Assembly (NCBI GenBank): GCA_012523605.1 | Contig: JAAYTY010000167.1 | Location: 1 to 6,931, forward strand | Length of the DNA stretch: 6,931 bases | Source of the DNA: Candidatus Fermentibacterota bacterium | GTDB taxonomy: Bacteria > Fermentibacterota > Fermentibacteria > Fermentibacterales > Fermentibacteraceae | Direction: 5' to 3' | Shown here: positions 1 through 5,848 of the stretch, in pieces | How the letters are laid out: the number at the start of each line of letters is the position of its first letter | How positions within the stretch are numbered: position 1 is the stretch's first letter | Made by a program: the position numbers and the translations under genes | The notes under the pieces: model-generated | Seen by the model: only the letters and a program-made list of their open reading frames with translations | What the model was told of the DNA's origin: nothing | Database searches by the model: none

Positions 1-810
1 AGTGACGCACTCCAGCAACGTCATCCCTGCCAGCGAGGCCACCCCCCTGTACATCGGGTACAGCGCCGCGGCGGCCGGATTGACACGGAATCTTTCGGAC
101 ATGGGAGGGAACGCCCTGTGGGTCGCATAGCCTCTGAGGAGGATCCCGTTCGCCGGACTCTCCCCGGCGAGGACTGCGCGGGCCTCGCGCAGGAACTCCC
201 TGAGCACGCCCTCCGTTCTTTCGGCCCCGGGTTCGAGGGCCCTGGGCTCTAGAGGCGGCACCCCTGTGTGACCGGGATCCGTATCGGACACCTTCTCCGA
301 TAGGCCCTCCCCCCTGATCACCACGCAGGCCCTGTGCTCCTTCTCCGTCTCGACGAACACCTCGACACCCTTCACGGAGATCCCGGAGAGCTTCGCGGCC
401 AGCTCCCTGTTCTTCCCGGTCGGGATGCGTCCCGCCCTCCGATCGGTTATCTCGCCCCCGCTGCCGATGGTGCAGAAGTTGGCGCGTATCGCCAGATCCC
501 CCGGCCGCACCGGGAATCCTATCCCGAGGGCGGAGAGTATGCCTCTGCCAACGAAATACTCGACGGGATCGTAGCCGAACAGCGCGAGATGAGCAGGACC
601 GCTTCCGGGAGTGATGCCCGGAGCGATGGGGACATGCTGGCCCAGGGCGCCTTCGGCGGCGAGCGAATCGAGGTTCGGTGTCAGTGCGGCCTCGAGCGGG
701 GTCCTTCCGCCGAGAGCAGGCACGGGGATGTCGCCCAGACCGTCCAGCACACAGAGGAGAATCGAAGCGCCGCCCTTCTCCGCGAGCTCCTCGGCGAGCA
801 TCCTGCCCAT
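1..810 (-). CDS. apgM: 2,3-bisphosphoglycerate-independent phosphoglycerate mutase, archaeal type (ApgM), N-terminal part
   Basis: This enzyme interconverts 3- and 2-phosphoglycerate in the cytosol (lower glycolysis/gluconeogenesis) without a bisphosphoglycerate cofactor. It belongs to the alkaline phosphatase superfamily and acts through a phosphoserine intermediate. I translated all 270 codons present and the frame is open to the window edge. Family signatures seen: LCVLDGLGDIPVPALGG near residues 19-35 (metal-ligand Asp23), TPLEAALTPNLDSLAAEG (37-54), PGITPGSGPAHLALFGYDP (64-82, probable nucleophile Ser70), NFCTIG and DRRAGRIP (111-130), TDPGHTGVPPLEPR (about 167-180), and a GYATHRAFPPMSERF stretch (218-232). 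Family members are about 400 residues, so roughly the last third lies beyond base 1. The ATG at 808-810 directly follows the purM stop and has a strong AAGGAG site 6 nt upstream; a second ATG three codons in is a less likely start. This is a different subfamily from the common bacterial GpmI. The identification is firm. Confidence 0.94.
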   Translation of the reverse strand, partial: MGRMLAEELAEKGGASILLCVLDGLGDIPVPALGGRTPLEAALTPNLDSLAAEGALGQHVPIAPGITPGSGPAHLALFGYDPVEYFVGRGILSALGIGFPVRPGDLAIRANFCTIGSGGEITDRRAGRIPTGKNRELAAKLSGISVKGVEVFVETEKEHRACVVIRGEGLSEKVSDTDPGHTGVPPLEPRALEPGAERTEGVLREFLREARAVLAGESPANGILLRGYATHRAFPPMSERFRVNPAAAALYPMYRGVASLAGMTLLECVT

Positions 811-1851
811 TCAGGGCTCCTTCCCGGAGTACTCGATCCCGCCGCCGGCGATGATGGATCCGGCGGGGAACGGCCTCCCGCCCGCGTTCGCGAGCAGATC
901 GAAGCAGCGGGCTTCCGAATCCTCGTCGACTACGACGAGGAAGCCCGCACCCATGTTGAACACCCTGCGCATCTCCCGCCTCGCTATTCCTCCCAGATCC
1001 TCGATAAGGGTGAAAAGCGGAGGAACGGGCCATGATTCTTCGATGACCGCACCGCAGCCCCGGGGGAGGATCCGCTTCAGGTTCCCCGGCACGCCACCCC
1101 CCGTGACATGGCAGAGTCCCCTGGCGAGGCCTTCCTCAAGAACCGGCCTCACGGCATCGAGATAGCACCTGTGGACTTCGAGCAGGGCATCGGCGACAGT
1201 GGCGCCTCCGAGGGCGCCGGGGCGGGAGTCCGGGGTCAGTCCGGCCAGATCGAACAGCACCTTCCTGGCCAGCGAATAACCGTTCGTATGGAGCCCGCTG
1301 GACTCCAGGCCGATGATCCGCATTCCCGGGGTGATGCCCGAACCGTCCACGATGGACGACTCCTCCACCACGCCCACGATGGTGCCTGCCACGTCATAGT
1401 CGCCGGGCGCGTAGAAGCCCGGCATTTCGGCCGTCTCCCCGCCGATGAGCGCGCATCCGCAGGTCCTGCAGGCCGAAGCCATGCCCTCCACTATCGTGGC
1501 GGCGACGCCTGCATCCAGTCTTCCACACGCTATGTAGTCGAGGAAGAACAGCGGCTCCGCCCCCTGCACCAGGATGTCGTTCACGCAGTGGTTGACCAGG
1601 TCGGCACCTACTGTGCCGTAGCGACCGGTCATCGAGGCGACCTTCAGCTTCGTACCTACGCCGTCGGTGCTCGCGACCAGGACCGGCCGGGGGATTCCTG
1701 GGAAATCAGCCCTGAAGAGCCCGCCGAAGCTCCCGAGATCGGACAGCACCCGGGGGTTGTAGGTCCTCCGGACCGACGACTTCATCCGCTCGACGGCCGC
1801 TTCTCCCTCGGCGATGTCGACGCCGGAGCTCCTGTAGTCCCTGCCGCTCAC
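811..1851 (-). CDS. purM: Phosphoribosylformylglycinamidine cyclo-ligase (AIR synthetase, PurM)
   Basis: PurM catalyses the ATP-dependent closure of FGAM to aminoimidazole ribonucleotide, the fifth step of de novo purine synthesis, in the cytosol as a homodimer. The 346-residue product has the usual family length. It shows the ordered signatures: YRSSGVDI at the N-terminus (6-13), DGVGTK (63-68), VNHCVNDILVQGAEPLFFLD (86-105), GCALIGGETAEMPGFY (132-147), GLHTNGYSL (186-194), HVTGGGVPGNLKRILP (248-263) and EMRRVFNMGAG (293-303). The frame stays open upstream to 2202, but that extension runs antisense-free through the pfkB gene in another frame, is Arg-rich and is not family-like. The start is therefore GTG at 1851, overlapping the pfkB TGA as GTGA, with an AGGG about 9 nt upstream. 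No other purine genes are visible nearby. No key residue appears missing. Confidence 0.97.
   Translation of the reverse strand: MSGRDYRSSGVDIAEGEAAVERMKSSVRRTYNPRVLSDLGSFGGLFRADFPGIPRPVLVASTDGVGTKLKVASMTGRYGTVGADLVNHCVNDILVQGAEPLFFLDYIACGRLDAGVAATIVEGMASACRTCGCALIGGETAEMPGFYAPGDYDVAGTIVGVVEESSIVDGSGITPGMRIIGLESSGLHTNGYSLARKVLFDLAGLTPDSRPGALGGATVADALLEVHRCYLDAVRPVLEEGLARGLCHVTGGGVPGNLKRILPRGCGAVIEESWPVPPLFTLIEDLGGIARREMRRVFNMGAGFLVVVDEDSEARCFDLLANAGGRPFPAGSIIAGGGIEYSGKEP
817..822 (-). promoter_or_regulatory. Ribosome binding site for apgM
   Basis: AAGGAG on the minus strand lies inside the last codons of purM, 6 nt before the apgM ATG. It is the strongest Shine-Dalgarno match I found in the window. 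It supports the ATG at 810 as the start, and suggests ribosomes that terminate on purM can reinitiate at once on apgM. Confidence 0.8.
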
Positions 1852-2765
1852 TGCCGCACACCCTGGAGCTGGTTGGTGGCCAGATAATGCTTCAGGCGCT
1901 CCGCAATGGCTTCGCGGCCCAGATCCCTGAGCCCGGCTACACCGAACCCGCTCACCGCGAAGCTCGCCGTGACCGATCCGCATGCGAGCCCCATCTTGAC
2001 AGACTCGAAATCCAGCCCGCCGCCCAGGCTGGAGAGATAGCCCAGCATCCCCGCGGCGAAGGAGTCGCCGGCGCCGGTCGGATCGACCACGTCTTCGAGG
2101 GGCACCGCCGGAAGGACGAAGGGATGCGGGCCGCCGAGCACCATCACACCGCTCGCGCCTTTCTTGATGACGACGAATCTGGGCCCTCTGCCGAGAACCC
2201 ACGCGCCGGCCCTGAAGAGGTTGTCCTCTCCGGTCAGCTGACGCGCCTCCGAAGCGTTGAGAAACACGATGTCAACCCTGCCGAACACCTCGACGAGCTT
2301 CTCCCTCTGCCTGTCTATCCAGAGGTTCATCGTGTCCATCGCGACCCAGCGGGGGGACTGGAGCTGCTCCAGGACCTGCAGCTGAAGCTCGGGATCGATG
2401 TTGGCGAGGAAGGCGCAGGGCGTGCCCCTGAAGTGCTCGGGAAGCTTCGGCGAGAAGCCGGCGAAAACGCCCAGCTCCGTGCGGATCGTCCTCGCGTCGC
2501 CCAGGTCGGGTCCGTAGACCCCCTCCCACCTGAAGGTAGGGCCCTGCCCGGTGGTCATGCCGCCCAGGTCTATGCCCTTCTCCTCGAGAAACTTCTTCTC
2601 GGAAACCGGGAAGTCGGGACCCACCACGCCCACGACCCTGACGGCATCGAACACCCTCGCCGCGAGCGAGAAGTACACCGCTGAGCCGCCGAGCGTCTCC
2701 TCGACCTTCCCCGCCGGAGTGGTTAGGGTGTCCAGAGCTATGGAGCCAACTACGAGTACAGGCAT
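1848..2765 (-). CDS. PfkB-family carbohydrate/nucleoside kinase, substrate unknown
   Basis: This is a ribokinase-fold (PfkB) kinase of 305 residues that should transfer a phosphate from ATP to a sugar or nucleoside hydroxyl in the cytosol. It opens with MPVLVVGSIALDTL and has a glycine-rich substrate-side signature, GGSAVYFSLAARVFD (26-40) running into VVGVVGPDFP (44-53). The C-terminal PfkB signature DPTGAGDSFAAG (228-239) carries the catalytic base Asp234 and the anion hole. The central NIDPELQLQVLEQL (122-135) and MDTMNLWID (143-151) resemble, from memory, a widely distributed kinase subgroup of unassigned substrate. Classical ribokinase, fructokinase and 1-phosphofructokinase features are not evident enough to name a substrate. 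ATG at 2765 has GGAG 6 nt upstream. The gene lies 25 nt after argS, the largest gap in the window, and overlaps purM by 4 nt. The purM neighbour makes a nucleoside or ribose-type substrate conceivable, but that is only inference. Confidence 0.9.
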   Translation of the reverse strand: MPVLVVGSIALDTLTTPAGKVEETLGGSAVYFSLAARVFDAVRVVGVVGPDFPVSEKKFLEEKGIDLGGMTTGQGPTFRWEGVYGPDLGDARTIRTELGVFAGFSPKLPEHFRGTPCAFLANIDPELQLQVLEQLQSPRWVAMDTMNLWIDRQREKLVEVFGRVDIVFLNASEARQLTGEDNLFRAGAWVLGRGPRFVVIKKGASGVMVLGGPHPFVLPAVPLEDVVDPTGAGDSFAAGMLGYLSSLGGGLDFESVKMGLACGSVTASFAVSGFGVAGLRDLGREAIAERLKHYLATNQLQGVRQ

Positions 2766-2790
2766 GTCGAACTCCAGGTTGTTGGTTCGG

Positions 2791-4473
2791 TCACATCCTC
2801 TCGGGAGCCTCGACGGACAGTATGCCCAGCAGGTCCCGGATGACGTTCCTGCAAGCCCTGCACAGAAGCAGCCGCGCCGACGAGAGCTCCCTCTCGGCCG
2901 GATCGACGACCCTGATTTTCTGATAGAACGAATGGAAGGCTGTCGCTATCTCTGCCAGAAGCTCCGTGATCCGTTGCGGCTCGAGCGCATCCGCGGCGGA
3001 TATGACCCTGCACGGGACCAGCTCCAGCAGGCGGATCAGCTTTCTCTCTGCGGGATCGGACAGCCTGCCGGCGAAGCCCGACAGGGCCGCGGGAGGCTCG
3101 ATCCCGCCGGCCGCCGCAGTCCCCAGGATGCCGCAGATCCTCGCATGGGCGTACTGCACGTAATAGACGGGATTCTCGTCGGACTGCCTCGCAGCCAGTT
3201 CGAGATCGAAGTCCATGTGCGCTTCGGCCCGCCTCGTGAGGAACAGGTATCTGGTGACGTCGGCGGAGCCGACCTCCTCCACCAGCTCCCTCAGGGTCAC
3301 GAAGTTCGCCGATCTCGTGGACATCTTCACCTTCCTGCCTTCCCTGAGCAGGGTCACGAACTGGTGGAGCACTATCTTCAGCCTGCGCGATACCTCCTCC
3401 CTCCCGAGAAGCGCTTCCAGCGCGGCCGTCACGTCCCTGCTGGTGTCGAGGTGATCCGAGCCGAAGATGTCGACGAGGAGGTCGTAGCCCCTAGCGAATT
3501 TGTCGAGGTGGTAGGCCATGTCGGGCATCCTGTAGGTGAACATCCCGTTCTCGCGACGGACCACCCTGTCCTCCGGCCTTCCGAGGGCCGTGAGCCTCAG
3601 CCACATCTTGCCGGAGCCCGGAGGATTCTCATAGACCAGGCTTCCCTCTCCGGTGTTCACGGAGGACAGCCTTTCGAGAGCCGCCGCGGCGGCCACGGGA
3701 ACGAGGCTGCTCTCGTTGAAGAACCTGTCGAAAACGATCCCGAGGAGCGACAGGTCGGACACTATGAGATCCATTGCGCGGTCCCTGGCATAGGAGGTGA
3801 AGACCTCCGAGTCCCCGGGCCAGGACAGGCCCGGGCGCGACGCCAGAAGATCCCCCGCCCATTCGGAGATGTAGCCGCCCTGGTAACCGCCCTCAGGCAC
3901 CGGCATGGGCGTCCCGGCCAGGGTGAAGTACCTGGCCGCGAGCGACTCGCCGAGAAGAGCAGTCTGACGCCCGGCGTCGTTGAAGTAATACTCGCGCTCG
4001 ACCTTCCAGCCGGTCGCCTCCAGCAGCCTGGCTATGGCCTCTCCGAGGACGGCCTGACGGCAGTGCCCCACGCTGAGAGGTCCGGTCGGGTTCGAGCTGA
4101 CATACTCCACGAGCGCCCTGCCTGCGCCGGAGGCCCTGGGAAGGAAGCCCAGCAGTCCGTCCGTGCCGAGCTCGAATGCATAGGAGTCGAGGTACGAGTC
4201 GCTGAAGGTCATGTTCAGGAAGCCGTGGCCGGCGACCGATATTCGCCCCACGATGTCGGCCGGGAGGTCCGCCGACTCCGCCAGCTCCCGCGCCAGCTTC
4301 CCGGGATTCATTCCCAGGCCGCCTGCCGCCTCGAGGGCGATCTGCGTCGAGAGGTCGCCGAACGAGGCGTCGTGGGGTTCTACCACCTGTACGAGCCGGC
4401 GGATCCCGGTCACCCGTTCGAAGGCGGCGGACAGTGCTTCGGCTACAGCCCTCCTGGCCCTCTCAGGCGTCAT
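2791..4473 (-). CDS. argS: Arginyl-tRNA synthetase
   Basis: This class I synthetase charges tRNA-Arg with arginine using ATP, in the cytosol. The 560-residue product matches the family length. Visible in order: an N-terminal tRNA-recognition (Add1-like) domain (about 1-90) with DASFGDLSTQIA (35-46); the catalytic entry VEYVSSNPTGPLSVGH (122-137), where canonical HVGH/HIGH reads SVGH (Ser134, codon AGC); EYYFNDAGRQ (161-170); YRMPDMAYHLDKFARGYD (314-331) and IFGSDHLD (336-343); the KMSTRS loop (383-388); and the DALR anticodon-binding domain with ENPVYYVQYAHARI (433-446). The ATG at 4473 overlaps the end of rsfS by 11 nt and has GGGAG 9 nt upstream. Everything except the first His of HIGH looks intact, so I expect an active enzyme and treat the substitution as a lineage trait unless a search shows otherwise. 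Confidence 0.97.
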   Translation of the reverse strand: MTPERARRAVAEALSAAFERVTGIRRLVQVVEPHDASFGDLSTQIALEAAGGLGMNPGKLARELAESADLPADIVGRISVAGHGFLNMTFSDSYLDSYAFELGTDGLLGFLPRASGAGRALVEYVSSNPTGPLSVGHCRQAVLGEAIARLLEATGWKVEREYYFNDAGRQTALLGESLAARYFTLAGTPMPVPEGGYQGGYISEWAGDLLASRPGLSWPGDSEVFTSYARDRAMDLIVSDLSLLGIVFDRFFNESSLVPVAAAAALERLSSVNTGEGSLVYENPPGSGKMWLRLTALGRPEDRVVRRENGMFTYRMPDMAYHLDKFARGYDLLVDIFGSDHLDTSRDVTAALEALLGREEVSRRLKIVLHQFVTLLREGRKVKMSTRSANFVTLRELVEEVGSADVTRYLFLTRRAEAHMDFDLELAARQSDENPVYYVQYAHARICGILGTAAAGGIEPPAALSGFAGRLSDPAERKLIRLLELVPCRVISAADALEPQRITELLAEIATAFHSFYQKIRVVDPAERELSSARLLLCRACRNVIRDLLGILSVEAPERM

Positions 4474-4831
4474 CGGAGCGCACTCCCGGCTCGTCGGCGA
4501 AGTCCTCGAAGGGCGCGTCGCTCCAGAGCATCTCGAGATTGTAGTAATCCCTCGTATCCGGCTGGAACACGTGGACCAGGAGGCTCCCGAAGTCGAGAAG
4601 GATCCAGGAGCCCTCCTCGAAGCCCTCCCTGTGGTGCAGGTGGACTCCCATGTCCCGGGCGACGTCCTGGACGTGCTGGGCTATGGCTTGGGCCTGCACC
4701 CTGCTCTCCGCCGAGCATACGAGGAACATTTCCATGGTTAGAGGGAACTCCCTCATGTCCATGGCCCTTATCCTGAATCCATGCCTCTCGCGGATGGCTT
4801 CCACGATGGGGGCGATAATGTCTTCCGGCAA
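4463..4831 (-). CDS. rsfS: Ribosomal silencing factor RsfS (YbeB/Iojap family)
   Basis: RsfS binds ribosomal protein uL14 on the 50S subunit, blocks joining to the 30S subunit, and so damps translation when nutrients are limiting. The 122-residue product shows the compact Iojap/DUF143 fold: VEAIRERHGFRIRAMDMRE (10-28), a FLVCSAESRVQAQAIAQHV core (36-54), the hallmark REGFEEGSWILLDFGSLLVHVF (68-89), and DTRDYYNLEMLWSDAP (92-107), followed by a short acidic tail. The start is TTG at 4831. An in-frame TGA at 4844-4846 limits upstream extension, no ATG or GTG lies between it and the conserved region, and GGAGGT sits 4 nt before the TTG. The next in-frame ATG (Met24) would remove the first helix. 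The gene overlaps argS by 11 nt and follows the LytR_C gene by 18 nt. A LytR/LCP-type gene near rsfS is a recurrent bacterial arrangement (from memory). Confidence 0.95.
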   Translation of the reverse strand: MPEDIIAPIVEAIRERHGFRIRAMDMREFPLTMEMFLVCSAESRVQAQAIAQHVQDVARDMGVHLHHREGFEEGSWILLDFGSLLVHVFQPDTRDYYNLEMLWSDAPFEDFADEPGVRSDDA

Positions 4832-4835
4832 TCGG

Positions 4836-4841
4836 ACCTCC
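4836..4841 (-). promoter_or_regulatory. Ribosome binding site deciding the TTG start of rsfS
   Basis: GGAGGT on the minus strand ends 4 nt before the TTG at 4831. Combined with the in-frame TGA five codons upstream of that TTG, it fixes the start of rsfS at a non-ATG codon. The spacing is slightly short. Confidence 0.75.
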
Positions 4842-4849
4842 GGTCAGTT

Positions 4850-5353
4850 CTACAGTGTGGGTATCAGCGAATCCCTGATCTCTCCCAGATCCCTCCCCAG
4901 GAAGATCGAAACGTCCACCGGGGAAGGCTGCCTGATCTCCCAGACGACAGATTCCTCCCCGATTTCGAGGCCTGTCCTGGCAGAAATGGGAGCGATTACG
5001 GCCAGGGCGGCCTCGAGGCCAGGAACGTGCGAGACGAAGATCGTCTCCTCATAGGTGTATGCCGCGCCGTCCACCGAGGCTGCGTTCGATTCGGGGCCGG
5101 GGGAGATGAACACCGTGGGCCCGTCCTGGCTCTCGAGGAAGCGCTTGACCTGCCCGGCGAAGCCGTCGCAGCCCGACCCGTTCAGCACCGCGATGGTCAC
5201 AGTGTCGGGAGGCTGGAAGGAAACGGTGTCGGCCCCGGGGGAACTTCCGAGAGGCTCCGGCGCTTGCCCGAACACCGCCAGCCCGATCCCGGAGGCCATG
5301 AGCGCGGCGGCGAGGAGCCTCCAGGGTCCGGCGGCCGGCTCGAACGGCGCCAA
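4850..5353 (-). CDS. Membrane-anchored protein with LytR C-terminal-like (LytR_C) domain
   Basis: This is a 167-residue protein of unknown function. Residues 11-29 (WRLLAAALMASGIGLAVFG) form one hydrophobic segment after a short N-terminus, and no obvious signal peptidase or lipobox site is visible, so a signal anchor with the rest outside the cytoplasm is likely. A Pro/Ser-rich linker (30-50) leads into TVTIAVLNGSGCDGFAGQV (51-69). That strand plus LNGSG turn is typical of LytR_C domains, which usually follow LCP phosphotransferase domains in wall-polymer ligases. The end, VDVSIFLGRDL (146-156), fits the final strand of the same domain. No LCP catalytic domain is present, so ligase activity is not implied. 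The start is TTG at 5353, three nt after the HIT stop, in the same frame, with GGGAG 7 nt upstream. Met19 is an alternative start but would cut the membrane segment. The assignment rests on motif resemblance and is moderately sure. Confidence 0.72.
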   Translation of the reverse strand: MAPFEPAAGPWRLLAAALMASGIGLAVFGQAPEPLGSSPGADTVSFQPPDTVTIAVLNGSGCDGFAGQVKRFLESQDGPTVFISPGPESNAASVDGAAYTYEETIFVSHVPGLEAALAVIAPISARTGLEIGEESVVWEIRQPSPVDVSIFLGRDLGEIRDSLIPTL

Positions 5354-5356
5354 CTC

Positions 5357-5848
5357 TCAGCTCCCGAAGAAGGGCGCGAGACGGTCGCGCGTGGATTCCA
5401 GGGATTCGGAGAGGATCCTGGTCCCCGCCGTTGTCGTCATGAAGTTCACGTCACCGGGCCACCTCGGCAGGATGTGTACGTGGAGATGGCCCTCCACCCC
5501 GGCACCGGCGCACCTTCCGATGTTCCAGCCGCCGTTGACGCCGGCGCATCGCATGCCCTCCCTGAGGGCGCGCTCGGCTTCCGCAAGAGTCGCGAACAGC
5601 TCGGCGGTTTCCCCGGGCTCCAGCTCGGAGAGCCACGCGACGTGCCTGAGAGGGGCGATCATCATGTGGCCGTTGATGTAGGGATAGCGGTTGAGAACGG
5701 CGAGCACGCGGGTTCTGCGGCAGAGCACGAGGCCCTCAGGGTCGCCCTCGGGAACGGACAGAGCGCAGAAGAGACAGACTCCGCCGCCGCCGGCGGTGCC
5801 GGTCACGTAATCGCTCCTCCAGGGCGCCCAGAGCCTGTCCATGCTCAT
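5357..5848 (-). CDS. HIT-family nucleotide hydrolase / Ap4A phosphorylase-like protein
   Basis: HIT proteins cleave nucleoside phosphates such as Ap4A or AMP derivatives through a covalent nucleotidyl-histidine intermediate, in the cytosol. The 163-residue product begins MSMDRLWAPWRSDYV, typical of the bacterial branch related to Ap4A phosphorylases. It has CLFC (25-28), a possible half of a metal site; RYPYINGHMMIAP (54-66); NIGRCAGAGVEGHLHVH (109-125); and the histidine triad H121-x-H123-x-H125 followed by ILPRWPGDVNF (126-136). The PRW-GD-NF tail supports the Ap4A phosphorylase-like group. I chose ATG at 5848 because it forms an ATGA overlap with the glmU stop and has GAGGT 7 nt upstream. 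The frame remains open to 5917, but the extra 23 residues lie in the glmU end and are not family-like; a second ATG at 5842 has worse spacing. The exact substrate cannot be read from the sequence. Confidence 0.92.
   Translation of the reverse strand: MSMDRLWAPWRSDYVTGTAGGGGVCLFCALSVPEGDPEGLVLCRRTRVLAVLNRYPYINGHMMIAPLRHVAWLSELEPGETAELFATLAEAERALREGMRCAGVNGGWNIGRCAGAGVEGHLHVHILPRWPGDVNFMTTTAGTRILSESLESTRDRLAPFFGS
5361..5365 (-). promoter_or_regulatory. Ribosome binding site for the LytR_C gene (TTG start)
   Basis: GGGAG on the minus strand lies in the final HIT codons, 7 nt before the TTG at 5353. The HIT stop TGA is in frame two codons upstream of this TTG, so no earlier independent start is possible. 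This supports the non-ATG start over Met19. Confidence 0.65.

Noticed and set aside
334..1887. Plus-strand frames opposite apgM and purM
   Set aside because: Both opposing genes have continuous family signatures; the plus frames show only compositionally biased sequence.
1852..2202. 117-codon N-terminal extension of PurM
   Set aside because: It overlaps the pfkB coding region in another frame and is Arg-rich. The family N-terminus begins right after the GTG at 1851.
2551..4776. A 741-codon plus-strand open frame, longer than any real gene here
   Set aside because: It is antisense to argS and to parts of rsfS and pfkB, which have unmistakable motifs. Its translation is Arg/Pro/Gly-rich with no domain, as expected for an antisense frame in GC-rich DNA.
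811..5359. UGA recoding or selenocysteine at the in-frame gene junctions
   Set aside because: UGA ends nearly all genes here at expected family lengths, both junctions have Shine-Dalgarno sites for the next gene, and I saw no downstream hairpin typical of a SECIS element.
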